NCBI GenBank assembly: GCA_947259485.1
Contig: CAMYLU010000003.1
Location: 62,001 to 126,000, forward strand
Length of the DNA stretch: 64,000 bases
Source: an uncultured Gammaproteobacteria bacterium
GTDB taxonomy: Bacteria; Pseudomonadota; Gammaproteobacteria; GCA-001735895
Reading direction: 5' to 3'
The position numbers and the translations under genes are program-made. This document shows, piece by piece, positions 55,422 through 63,741 of this stretch. Below the pieces are notes generated by a model. The model searched no databases and had not been told where the DNA came from. It saw only the letters and a list, made by a program, of their open reading frames with translations. The first letter of the stretch is position 1. Each line of letters starts with the position of its first letter.

Positions 55422-56875
55422 CAACCTGGCACCGCGAAGACGTTAACCGCTTCCGAATCGAGCGGTTGTTGCGACCTGGTTTCAAGGTAAAAACGGTACA
55501 ACAAATTGGCCGTGGCCCGACCTCGATAGTCCGCGCTCGCGCGCATATCAGACAGCGGCGTGAAATCCTCGGCCAGCTTGCCCATCGCGGCAGTTACCGA
55601 CGATTCATCCCATTTCCCGCCCGTAAGCAGTTTCTCAGTTAACAGCGCACGTTTCGGGATTGCTGCCATGCCACCCAGCGCGATGCGAATTTCGTTGACC
55701 GTATCGCCATCGAGTCGCAGCGCGAACGCCGCGCAGACCGCCGATATATCCTGGTCAAAACGCTTGCTGAGCTTGTAACAGCGCAACTCGAGATGCTCGT
55801 CCCGCGCGGGAATCTCGATTGCCTCGATAAATTCGCCCGCTTGCATGACGTTTTTCATGTAATCGAGATACAGGTCTTCAAGCGCCATTTCACGCACGTC
55901 GTCGCCGTGACGCAGCCTGACCCAGGTTTTAATCGCAATCAGCACCGGCATCGAGTCACCGATCGGCGACCCGTTGGCAATATTGCCGACCAGGGTACCG
56001 GCATTGCGCACCGGCACCGACGCGAAACGACGGAACATTTCGCTAAATTCCGGATACTGCGCGCAGATCGCGTCACCGGCATCGCTTAGCGTTACCGCAG
56101 CACCTATCTCGATGTTATCCCGGCTCGACTTGATCTGACCAAGCTCCGACACGTTGCCGAGGTAGATGATCACCGGCAGTTCACGCAGCTGCTTGGTAAC
56201 CCAAAGCCCGACGTCGGTACCGCCAGCGAGAATTTGTGCCGATGGGTGTTGCTGGCACAGGCTCGCCAGTTCATCAACGCTGGTCGGGGCATAGTATCTC
56301 CCGCGTTCGAGCTCCAGCGACTGGCCTGCGGCGCGACGCAAGCCAAGCAGTTGCTTACGCAAATCCTGGTCATTGTCCTGCGGGGCCGGGTAGTCAACCA
56401 TATGCAGGCAGGCCTCGATGATCGGACGATAACCGGTGCATCGGCACAGGTTGCCGGACAGGGCATCATCGATATCACCACGCCCCGGGGCAGAATTATT
56501 TTTGTATAGCGCATACATCGACATGATGAAGCCGGGGGTACAGAAGCCACACTGGGAACCATGGTAATCAACCATGCTTTGCTGCACCGGGTGCAGGCTG
56601 CCATCGGCCGCCTTCAACGACTCGACGGTAAACAGGGCTTTACCGTCAAGCGTCGGCAGAAACTGGATGCAGGCATTGACCGCGCGATATCGAATCCCGT
56701 CGCCGGTCAGTTCCGCAATTACCACGGTACAGGCGCCACAATCACCTTCGGCACAGCCTTCCTTGCTGCCGGTGCGGCGCAGGTCTTCACGCAGGTATTG
56801 CAACACCGAGCGTGTCGGTTCGACATCGTCAATTTCGACCAGCTTGCCATCGAGAATGAAGCGAACCGTGTCCAC
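55421..56875 (-). CDS. xdhA: Xanthine dehydrogenase, iron-sulphur/FAD subunit
   Basis: A 484-residue protein. The plant-type [2Fe-2S] site has Cys41, 46, 49 and 69 (CAEGDCGACT); the second has Cys109, 112, 144 and 146 (CGFCTPGF, CRCTGYRP). A FAD domain (about 200-370; LAGGTDVGLWVTKQ) and a CO dehydrogenase flavoprotein C-terminal domain follow. It moves electrons from the Mo site to NAD+. The GTG start overlaps the stop of the HIU hydrolase gene (TAGTG). All cluster cysteines are intact. Confidence 0.94.
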   Translation of the reverse strand: MDTVRFILDGKLVEIDDVEPTRSVLQYLREDLRRTGSKEGCAEGDCGACTVVIAELTGDGIRYRAVNACIQFLPTLDGKALFTVESLKAADGSLHPVQQSMVDYHGSQCGFCTPGFIMSMYALYKNNSAPGRGDIDDALSGNLCRCTGYRPIIEACLHMVDYPAPQDNDQDLRKQLLGLRRAAGQSLELERGRYYAPTSVDELASLCQQHPSAQILAGGTDVGLWVTKQLRELPVIIYLGNVSELGQIKSSRDNIEIGAAVTLSDAGDAICAQYPEFSEMFRRFASVPVRNAGTLVGNIANGSPIGDSMPVLIAIKTWVRLRHGDDVREMALEDLYLDYMKNVMQAGEFIEAIEIPARDEHLELRCYKLSKRFDQDISAVCAAFALRLDGDTVNEIRIALGGMAAIPKRALLTEKLLTGGKWDESSVTAAMGKLAEDFTPLSDMRASADYRGRATANLLYRFYLETRSQQPLDSEAVNVFAVPG

Positions 56876-57225
56876 TAGGATCCCCGGTAGGTCGAGTAAG
56901 CCCAGGGCGAAACCAGTAGCGGGACGTGGTAATGCTGGTCGACATCGGCAATGCCGAAGCGCAATACCACTTCATCGACGAAGAGTGGCTCCGGTAAGTC
57001 GAGGTTCAGGCCTCGAAAGTACCGGCCTGCCCGGAAAACCAGTTCGTAAACACCGGGGACAAAGGAGTCGGCATCGAGGATCGGATTATCCAGTCGCCCG
57101 TCGGCATTGGTGCTATCGCGACCAAGCTCCTGACGTTCCGAGGATACCCGGTAAAGCACGACTTCAACGCCGGCGGCTGGACAGCCGTGAGCAGTATCCA
57201 GGACATGCGTTGTTAGCCTCCCCAT
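56875..57225 (-). CDS. hiuH: 5-hydroxyisourate hydrolase
   Basis: A 116-residue transthyretin-like protein: LTTHVLDTAHGCPA at the N-terminus and the family-specific C-terminus YSTYRGS. It hydrolyses 5-hydroxyisourate to OHCU. ATG 57225 has GAGGGGTG upstream and gives the normal length; the 20-residue longer reading has no support. It is the first gene of the long minus-strand purine operon, divergent from the GntR gene. Confidence 0.93.
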   Translation of the reverse strand: MGRLTTHVLDTAHGCPAAGVEVVLYRVSSERQELGRDSTNADGRLDNPILDADSFVPGVYELVFRAGRYFRGLNLDLPEPLFVDEVVLRFGIADVDQHYHVPLLVSPWAYSTYRGS

Positions 57226-57274
57226 ATCTACACCCCTCAGTAGCAGATACGCTAAAGTCGCATTAATCGTTAAT

Positions 57275-57286
57275 ATTGTCAACACT
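57275..57286 (-). promoter_or_regulatory. GntR operator-like site at the purine promoter (site A)
   Basis: ATTGTCAACACT in the hiuH/GntR gap matches the ATTGTYRACAAT palindrome at 10 of 12 positions; the half ATTGTCAAC is intact. It lies 50 bases before the hiuH start. Confidence 0.5.
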
Positions 57287-57296
57287 TTGATAAAAT

Positions 57297-57308
57297 ATTG
57301 TTAACAAT
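57297..57308 (+). promoter_or_regulatory. GntR operator at the purine divergent promoter (site B)
   Basis: ATTGTTAACAAT is a perfect 12-bp palindrome in the 135-base gap between hiuH and the GntR gene, 53 bases before the GntR start. It is the same core as the sites before the prp operon. It probably controls both arms of the purine cluster. Confidence 0.65.
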
Positions 57309-57360
57309 TTTGTTATCATGCTACACTCGATCGTTAACGAGCTAAGCAACCAGAACCAAA

Positions 57361-58080
57361 ATGGCAACGAAAAACATCAAATCCGGGCAGGCCAAATTCG
57401 GCGAAGAAGATGTACTACGCCAGATCGAACAGGCGGTACTTGACCACCGTCTGGTGCCGGGAACCAAGTTGAAAGAGGTACAGCTTGCCAACCTGTTCGG
57501 TGTCAAACGGGGCCTGATTCGCAAAGTATTGACGCGCCTGGCGCACTCGAGGCTGGTCGATCAGACACCCAATCGGGGTGCCACGGTGGCAAAGCCATCG
57601 GTCAAGGAAGGACAGGATTTATTCGCCACTCGCAGGATCATCGAATCAGCCATTCTCGAAACCCTGATCGGTCACGCCGAAGAAAAACACGTTCAGCAGC
57701 TCGGCAGGATGCTGGATCGGGAGCAAAAAGCCTACCTGTGCGGCGATACCGAACGCGCACTCGGTCTGTCAGTCGATTTTCACCGCGAACTGGCACGCAT
57801 GGCCGGCAACAGTGTACTCGAGGAATACCTGAACGATATTATTCGTCGCACACCGCTGGTGATTCTGACCCACCTCGGGGGCGACGAGCATAATCGATGC
57901 CGCAACCAGGAACACGAAGCGATTGTTGATGCAATCGCGCGGCGCGATGTCAAAACCGCGAAAAAAGTGATGCATCAGCACCTGCTGCATATCGAGGGCA
58001 AGATCAAGCATAAGCCGGAAAAACCACCCGCCGACCTGGCCGAGTTATTGCGCCCGCATAGTGTCGGGCAATCGGCATGA
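57361..58080 (+). CDS. GntR-family regulator of purine catabolism
   Basis: A 239-residue FadR/FCD-type regulator: winged helix (about 15-80, with LANLFGVKRGLIRKVLTRLA) and an FCD domain (about 90-220) with DFHRELA and MHQHLLHIE as metal-ligand regions. It is encoded at the head of the plus-strand arm and overlaps puuE by four bases, so it is autoregulated with it if site B is its operator. The effector is likely a purine degradation product; unproven. Confidence 0.85.
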   Translation: MATKNIKSGQAKFGEEDVLRQIEQAVLDHRLVPGTKLKEVQLANLFGVKRGLIRKVLTRLAHSRLVDQTPNRGATVAKPSVKEGQDLFATRRIIESAILETLIGHAEEKHVQQLGRMLDREQKAYLCGDTERALGLSVDFHRELARMAGNSVLEEYLNDIIRRTPLVILTHLGGDEHNRCRNQEHEAIVDAIARRDVKTAKKVMHQHLLHIEGKIKHKPEKPPADLAELLRPHSVGQSA

Positions 58081-59000
58081 GCGATTATCCACGTGACATG
58101 ATCGGCTACGGGCCTAATCCACCCCGCGCGCAATGGCCTGGCGATGCGCGCATCGCGTTACAGTTCGTTCTCAATTACGAGGAAGGCGGTGAAAGCAATG
58201 TATTGCACGGCGACGCGGGCTCGGAACAGTTTCTGTCGGAAATAATTGCTGCCCCAAGCTACCCGGATCGCCACATGAGCATGGAATCGATATACGAGTA
58301 TGGTTCACGTGCCGGCGTCTGGCGGCTATTGCGCGAGTTTGAATCGCGTGGTCTGCCGTTAACCGTTTTCGCCGTGGCGATGGCGCTGCAGCGACACCCT
58401 GAACTGGCGGCCGAAATGGCCCGGCTGAAGCATGAAATTGCCTGTCATGGATTGCGCTGGATTCACTACCAGGATATTGACGAGGCGGTCGAGCGTGAGC
58501 ATATGCAACAGGCACTCGATATCATTACCCAACTCACCGGGAGCAGACCACTGGGCTGGTATACCGGGCGCGATAGCCCCAATACCCGTCGTCTCGTGGT
58601 CGAGCAGGGCGGCCTGCTTTACGACTCCGACTACTACGGCGATGACCTGCCGCTGTGGATGCAGGTCAAATCCAGCGCTGGTGAAGACAAGACGCACCTG
58701 GTCATCCCCTACACGCTCGATGTCAATGATATGCGCTTTGCTACCGCGCAAGGCTTTAACAGTGGCGAGCAATTCTTCCACTACCTGCGCGACAGTTTCG
58801 ATGTGCTCTATACCGAGGGTGCGCAAACACCAAAAATGATGTCGGTCGGGTTACATTGTCGGCTGGTCGGCAGACCGGGGCGCTTCCGCGCCCTGCAGCG
58901 GTTCCTCGATTACGTACAAGCGTACGACCAGGTATGGATTTGTCGCCGTATCGACATCGCCAGGCACTGGATAGACAGGCACCCGCCGCAAGCCGCATAA
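58077..59000 (+). CDS. puuE: Allantoinase, polysaccharide-deacetylase type (PuuE)
   Basis: A 307-residue NodB-fold hydrolase. YPRDMIGYGPNPP at the start, FVLNYEEGGE, and HEIACHGLRW with the active-site His are PuuE features. It opens allantoin to allantoate; it is unrelated to metal amidohydrolase allantoinases. It is translationally coupled to the GntR gene and precedes uraD by 8 bases. Confidence 0.92.
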   Translation: MSDYPRDMIGYGPNPPRAQWPGDARIALQFVLNYEEGGESNVLHGDAGSEQFLSEIIAAPSYPDRHMSMESIYEYGSRAGVWRLLREFESRGLPLTVFAVAMALQRHPELAAEMARLKHEIACHGLRWIHYQDIDEAVEREHMQQALDIITQLTGSRPLGWYTGRDSPNTRRLVVEQGGLLYDSDYYGDDLPLWMQVKSSAGEDKTHLVIPYTLDVNDMRFATAQGFNSGEQFFHYLRDSFDVLYTEGAQTPKMMSVGLHCRLVGRPGRFRALQRFLDYVQAYDQVWICRRIDIARHWIDRHPPQAA

Positions 59001-59008
59001 TTGTCGTT

Positions 59009-59521
59009 ATGGGCATCAGCATCGACGAAATCAACCGCAGCAGCGCGGAGCGCTTCGTCGAATTGCTGGGCGGAATTTTTGAACGTTCTCCCTGGGTCCC
59101 GGAGCTGGTGTACCCGGAACGTCCGTTTGAATCCGGCACGGAACTGCATCGGGCGATGGCCGCGGCGGTCAGACGCGCACCGGAGGTTCATCGCATGGAA
59201 TTACTCTGCAGCCATCCCGAACTAGCCGGCAGAGAAGCCAGCGAAGGCACCCTGACCGATGAATCGAAACGCGAACAGGCCGGGGCTGGACTGAACCAGT
59301 GCAGCGCCCAAGAGCTCGCGAAAATCAAGTCGCTCAACCAGGCTTATTATTCGAAGTTCGGATTTCCTTTCATCATCGCGGTGACCGGGCTCGACAAGCA
59401 TCAAATTATCACGTCGATGGAAAACCGGCTTGAAAACCCGGATCAGCTGGAGTTCGATAGCGCAATCGGTGAGGTCGAAAAGATTGCGCGCATTCGCATC
59501 GACGCACTGATAGATGAGTAG
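59009..59521 (+). CDS. uraD: OHCU decarboxylase
   Basis: A 170-residue all-helical protein. The catalytic His is in CSHPELAG, followed by LTDESKREQAGAGL and the FPFIIAVTGLDKHQI segment typical of UraD. It decarboxylates 2-oxo-4-hydroxy-4-carboxy-5-ureidoimidazoline to (S)-allantoin. The start is ATG 59009; an open frame reaching back to 58856 only reads through the end of puuE. It overlaps the next gene by 8 bases. Confidence 0.92.
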   Translation: MGISIDEINRSSAERFVELLGGIFERSPWVPELVYPERPFESGTELHRAMAAAVRRAPEVHRMELLCSHPELAGREASEGTLTDESKREQAGAGLNQCSAQELAKIKSLNQAYYSKFGFPFIIAVTGLDKHQIITSMENRLENPDQLEFDSAIGEVEKIARIRIDALIDE

Positions 59522-60281
59522 TATCGATACCCTGATCGAACGCTCAGGGGTACACGATGACTGGCGACTAATACTCGCAGAGTCGCTTTTAACCCTGGAA
59601 CCGGAATACCTCGCATCCCTGTTGCGAGACGACAGCTGGCTGCCCGGTGTCGATCGACTGCTGGCCGCGTTTCGACGTAATCGGTCCGGGGTGCGTTACC
59701 TGCTGATCGGTGAGTCACCCTACCCGCGCTGCGAATCGGCGAACGGCATCGCATTCTACGATGCCGCGGTTGGCAGCCTGTGGAGCGAACAGGGTTTGAG
59801 CAAGGCAGTCAACCGCGCCACCTCGCTGCGCAACATCGTCAAAACAGCCCTGGTCGCCGAGGGACATCTGCAAAAGGACAGCGCAGGTAAAATAACGCAG
59901 GAGTCGATCGCAAGGCTCGACAAGCATGGCCTGATCCAGACCCTGCCCGAACTGTTCCAGAATCTCGAAAACGCCGGATTTTTAATGCTGAACGCGACCC
60001 CGGTGCTGCATTCCGAGCGCAAACCCGCACACGAAGCACGATACTGGCTACAGTTTCTCGAGCGCCTGCTTGCCCTGGTCGCCAACAATTCATCGCGCCG
60101 CGTCACGCTGCTGCTCTGGGGCAAGATCGCAAAGCTGGTCGAAACCATGCTTGCAAGCAATCATTACGACAAGATCATCTGCGAGCATCCATACAATATA
60201 TCGTTCATCGATAATCCCGAAATGCTGCAACTGTTTGCCGGGATCAGCGTGATGCGAAGCTACCCGACTGCTAAAAGCTGA
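59514..60281 (+). CDS. Uracil-DNA glycosylase-fold protein lacking canonical catalytic residues
   Basis: A 255-residue protein whose motifs align in order with family 1 Ung: LLIGESPYP...GIAF (64-81; Ung GQDPYH...GLAF), GFLMLNATPVLH (155-166; Ung GVLLLNTVLTVR), LLLWG (199-203) and HPYNIS (225-230; Ung HPSPLS). The Asp of GQDPYH that activates water is Ser68 and the following His is Pro71, while the His of the second motif remains. Ordinary uracil excision is therefore doubtful. It is coupled to uraD by an 8-base overlap and ends the purine arm, which suggests a role with a purine-derived ring. The fold assignment is fairly sure, the function unknown. Confidence 0.7.
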   Translation: MSSIDTLIERSGVHDDWRLILAESLLTLEPEYLASLLRDDSWLPGVDRLLAAFRRNRSGVRYLLIGESPYPRCESANGIAFYDAAVGSLWSEQGLSKAVNRATSLRNIVKTALVAEGHLQKDSAGKITQESIARLDKHGLIQTLPELFQNLENAGFLMLNATPVLHSERKPAHEARYWLQFLERLLALVANNSSRRVTLLLWGKIAKLVETMLASNHYDKIICEHPYNISFIDNPEMLQLFAGISVMRSYPTAKS

Positions 60282-60412
60282 ATTGGTAAATCTCCGGGCC
60301 TTTTATTTCTGACGGGAAAAGATTAGCTATATCGCGGGTTTAAGGTCGATTTAGCCTGAATTTAGTCAGCTATCTTAAGCCAATCTTCAGATTCGTCCGC
60401 TACAACAAAACC

Positions 60413-61348
60413 ATGAAAGTACTCGTGGTAGAAGATTCAGCCAGGTTACAAAGTTCGATGAGCTCCGGGTTGCAGGGATTCGGCTACGCGGTCGATGTGG
60501 TAGCCGATGGCACCCAGGCGATCAACAATGCATCGAGTCGCGACTATGACGTCATTATTCTCGACTTGATGTTACCGAAGGAATCCAGCCTGCTGGTGCT
60601 GCATGAAATACGAGAACTGGATCGCGAGGTTGAGATATTAATACTTTCGTCGCGTGATCAAATCCATGACCGGGTAACTGCCCTGATACAGGGCGCCGAT
60701 GACTACCTGGTCAAACCGTTTTCCTGCGACGATTTGCACGCACGAATCCAGTCGCTGGTAAAACGCAGGATCAATCCAAAATTGTCCATGGACGAGCACG
60801 AGGAGGGTATCGACTCGAACACCCACCTGAATCGATTGATCCAGAACCTGCTGCAACAATGCCAGTGTGACCAGGGTGAATTCGAGTTGGTGATTAGCGA
60901 AATAAAATTCTCCAAGCTGCTTAACAGGGTATGCTCAAAGCTTGGGCAAGATGCGCAACAAAAAGAAATCATGCTGCAGTTACCCGCGCAAAAGCTGCCG
61001 ACCCTGCTGGTGGATGCCAAGTGGATGGAGCATTTACTCGCAAACCTGGTTACGAACGCGATTTCGCAAAGCCCGATGGGATCGGAAATCAGGATCGAGG
61101 TTCAAATCGGGGCTGAATACTGTGCGCTTGAAATCGAAAACCCGATGTCGAAGTCGCTTACCAGTGACCAACTGAAGACCATGTTCAAGGATTTCTATAA
61201 TGGTAATAACATCGACGACAACGATGAGCCCTTGGCCCGGTTCTCGCTGGTTAAATCTTATGCAGACTTCATGAATCTCAAGCTGAATGTTTCAATGCAA
61301 AGCGGCAACCGTTTTCGAATTCGTGTTTCCAATATCAAGATAGTTTAG
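60413..61348 (+). CDS. Receiver domain fused to a degenerate histidine-kinase module
   Basis: A 311-residue protein. Residues 1-118 are a complete OmpR-like receiver (acidic VVEDS, phospho-acceptor Asp51 in LDLMLP, Lys101 in VKPF). In place of a DNA-binding domain, residues about 135-310 resemble the end of a kinase: LNRLIQNLLQQCQCDQGEFEL (second dimerisation helix), then DAKWMEHLLANLVTNAI with an N-box (NLVTNA, 211-216). The phospho-His helix is missing, and the G1 box (DxGxG) reads IENPMS. It probably cannot phosphorylate itself. It may be a fused remnant of a two-component pair or an atypical output domain. The 131-base gap upstream has no clear feature. Confidence 0.75.
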   Translation: MKVLVVEDSARLQSSMSSGLQGFGYAVDVVADGTQAINNASSRDYDVIILDLMLPKESSLLVLHEIRELDREVEILILSSRDQIHDRVTALIQGADDYLVKPFSCDDLHARIQSLVKRRINPKLSMDEHEEGIDSNTHLNRLIQNLLQQCQCDQGEFELVISEIKFSKLLNRVCSKLGQDAQQKEIMLQLPAQKLPTLLVDAKWMEHLLANLVTNAISQSPMGSEIRIEVQIGAEYCALEIENPMSKSLTSDQLKTMFKDFYNGNNIDDNDEPLARFSLVKSYADFMNLKLNVSMQSGNRFRIRVSNIKIV

Positions 61349-61403
61349 ATTCTGTGGCATTATAAAGCCTTCTGAGCTCACCAACCGGCGAGGCCGCCTG
61401 CAC

Positions 61404-62354
61404 ATGGATATCCCGACATTCGACGACGTGGTTGCAGCGCATGAGCGCATCACGCCCTACATTCATCGCACCCCGATACTGACTTCGAGTTACCTCAACC
61501 AGTTAACCGGCGCCGAGATCTTTTTCAAATGTGAAAACCTGCAAAAAGTCGGCGCCTTTAAAGCCCGCGGTGCGAGTAACGCGGTGTTTGGCCTGAGCGA
61601 CGCCGATGCCGCGAACGGAGTTGCCACGCACTCGTCGGGTAATCACGCGGGAGCGCTCAGCTTTGCCGCCGCGCTGCGCGGTATCGATGCAACCGTGGTG
61701 ATGCCCCACAATGCGCCCGCAACCAAGAAAGCCGCGGTGCGCGGTTACGGTGGCAACATAATCGAATGCGAACCTACGCAGGCCGCGCGCGAGGCAACCC
61801 TGGAAAAGGAGGTTGCGCAATCGGGGGCCAACGTCGTTCATCCTTATGATGACGCGCGCGTTATCGCCGGGCAGGCAACCTGCGTGCTGGAACTGCACCA
61901 GGACATCGGCGACCTCGATGCCGTGGTCGCCCCGATTGGTGGTGGTGGGTTGATCTCCGGAACCTGCCTGGCATTATCGACGTTATCACCGCAGACGAAG
62001 ATATATGCGGCCGAGCCTGCCCAGGCCGATGACGCCCACCGCTCCTTTCAGGCCGGGGAAATCGTTACCCGGGATGCGCAGCAATCGGTTGCCGATGGTT
62101 TGAAAACCAACCTGCGTCCGCGCACCTGGCATTTTGTTTCCCGCTTTGTTAACGATGTACTGCTCGCCAGCGAGGACGAAATTCTCGACGCCATGTACCT
62201 GACCTGGGAGCGCATGAAGATCATAATCGAACCCTCGTCCGCGGTACCGCTGGCAGTCATGCTCAACAACAAGCAGCTATTTCAGGGACAACGCGTCGGA
62301 GTCGTCATTACCGGGGGTAATGTCGATCTCAAGCACTGCCCGGGCTGCAAGTAA
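61404..62354 (+). CDS. Serine/threonine dehydratase-like PLP enzyme
   Basis: A 316-residue fold-type II PLP enzyme. Lys53 in VGAFKARGA is the Schiff-base residue, SSGNHAGAL binds the carboxylate, and PIGGGGLISG holds the phosphate. The size and the missing regulatory ACT domain match serine racemase and hydroxyaspartate dehydratase-type proteins rather than biosynthetic IlvA. It could make a keto acid from serine or threonine, or dehydrate beta-hydroxyaspartate. The convergent aminotransferase and the IclR gene beside it make a glyoxylate-linked role possible. Confidence 0.8.
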   Translation: MDIPTFDDVVAAHERITPYIHRTPILTSSYLNQLTGAEIFFKCENLQKVGAFKARGASNAVFGLSDADAANGVATHSSGNHAGALSFAAALRGIDATVVMPHNAPATKKAAVRGYGGNIIECEPTQAAREATLEKEVAQSGANVVHPYDDARVIAGQATCVLELHQDIGDLDAVVAPIGGGGLISGTCLALSTLSPQTKIYAAEPAQADDAHRSFQAGEIVTRDAQQSVADGLKTNLRPRTWHFVSRFVNDVLLASEDEILDAMYLTWERMKIIIEPSSAVPLAVMLNNKQLFQGQRVGVVITGGNVDLKHCPGCK

Positions 62355-62370
62355 TCGGGCAGGCAAAAAA

Positions 62371-62393
62371 AACGCCGGCTTTTGCCGGCGTTT
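62371..62393. terminator. Bidirectional terminator between convergent genes
   Basis: AACGCCGGC (62371-62379) pairs with GCCGGCGTT (62384-62392) around TTTT, preceded by a run of A and followed by T. It serves the dehydratase-like gene (plus) and the aminotransferase gene (minus). Confidence 0.85.
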
Positions 62394-62411
62394 CCAGGTT
62401 GTTCGCCAATT

Positions 62412-63680
62412 TTAACGACTGGCAAGATAGCTATTCAAATCGTCCAGTACCTGGCCCTTATCGACCCCGACTCCCATTTCAATCATCGCATCGGCAAAGC
62501 GACCGACGATATCGTTTATGGTTTCATGCGTAAGCTGGTTGAGGATTCCAATACGAATCTGCGCCGGCTCGGAGAGCGTGTTCCAGATCGCGAAGCCGGC
62601 CGAGCGACAGCCGGTAACCAGCTCTTTTTCCTTACCTTCGAACGCTGCAGGAAGATCGAAAACCACCAGGCTCGGCATATTCGAAGTTACCTTGCAGCCC
62701 ATAGCTTCGATTGCGTTGCTCAAGCCTTTTTCGTAATAGACGTAATCGGCAGCTTTCTTTTCGCGACCGTGCAGTAGTAACAGGCGCAGCGCTTCGTGGA
62801 AAGAGGCAACCGCGTAACCCGAATGCGTGCGGTGGTAGGTGGCGGTTTCGACATCCTCGCCATCGGCGATACACCAGTGACGCGCTTCCAGGATTGGATG
62901 GTGCACGTAGGTATAGCAACCGCGCTGCTTGAGCAGATCGATAACCCTGTCGTTAAAACTGACCGGGGCGTAGGTCAAGGGCAATCCGAGTATTCCTTTT
63001 TGCGGACAGGAGGCCCAGGTGGTTACCGCCGGGTAGTCATCGATATTAAAGTAACCGATCCCGAGGCTGGAAACCGCATCGACGATTCCCATTACATCGT
63101 GTTTGGCACAGGCATTATTAAATCCCTCGATATCATTGACGCGACCGCTGCCGGTTTCATAGTGTGCCATGAATGCCCACATTGGTTTGTGCTCGGCGAG
63201 TGCAGCTTCGACAATGTCGCCGGTAACCGATTCGCCGTGGGGTACATTCACGGTTACAACGTTAGCGGGTTTTGGATTCAATGGATCCGCCGCCAGGTCT
63301 TGCGGGGTCGAGGCCTTCAGGCGGATATTGAAATCGTCGATACTGCTGAAAGTTCCGTTGACGAAAGCGACCACGGTATCGCCGGGAAGAATTGGCGAGA
63401 ACGCGCAATCGAGCCCGTCCCAACCGGTACCACAAACACCAAAGGTGTAGGCATTCGTGGTGCCGAATACTTCGCGTAGCATGGCCTTGGCTTCTTTCAT
63501 GCCACGCACCACGTCGGCCTGCATATGATCGGCAACGCCGGCGGCGGCAAATCTTGCGAGTACGCGTGGGTCCGTGTTGCCCGGTCCCGGTCCGGCGGCC
63601 AGCGTATGCGGAATTTCAAGTTGTGGGAACATTTCAATGCCCTCTGCTGATTTCTGGGTAAACTCTGGTTGTGCTGACAT
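62412..63680 (-). CDS. Class V PLP aminotransferase, glyoxylate-linked group
   Basis: A 422-residue fold-type I aminotransferase. LAAGPGPGNTDPRVL at the start, GTGWDGLDCA, DAVSSLG (Asp201) and the PLP lysine Lys228 in SCPQKGILG are those of alanine/serine-glyoxylate aminotransferases and ureidoglycine-glyoxylate enzymes. Its N-terminus is longer than most of the family. Since the purine pathway ends in glyoxylate, turning glyoxylate into glycine is a reasonable role; the amino donor is not known. ATG 63680 is preceded by a GAGAGACAAG stretch. A regulator gene lies upstream on the same strand. Confidence 0.8.
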   Translation of the reverse strand: MSAQPEFTQKSAEGIEMFPQLEIPHTLAAGPGPGNTDPRVLARFAAAGVADHMQADVVRGMKEAKAMLREVFGTTNAYTFGVCGTGWDGLDCAFSPILPGDTVVAFVNGTFSSIDDFNIRLKASTPQDLAADPLNPKPANVVTVNVPHGESVTGDIVEAALAEHKPMWAFMAHYETGSGRVNDIEGFNNACAKHDVMGIVDAVSSLGIGYFNIDDYPAVTTWASCPQKGILGLPLTYAPVSFNDRVIDLLKQRGCYTYVHHPILEARHWCIADGEDVETATYHRTHSGYAVASFHEALRLLLLHGREKKAADYVYYEKGLSNAIEAMGCKVTSNMPSLVVFDLPAAFEGKEKELVTGCRSAGFAIWNTLSEPAQIRIGILNQLTHETINDIVGRFADAMIEMGVGVDKGQVLDDLNSYLASR

Positions 63681-63741
63681 TTTCTTGTCTCTCGTAATTT
63701 AAAATCGTTACACCGCGCTCACGCGGCACCTTAGTTCCAGC

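Noticed and set aside
62412-63680. Naming the aminotransferase BhcA or PucG
   Set aside because: Family motifs fit several glyoxylate aminotransferases. Allantoicase makes ureidoglycolate, so a ureidoglycine enzyme is not needed, and the protein is divergent from the BhcA proteins I remember.
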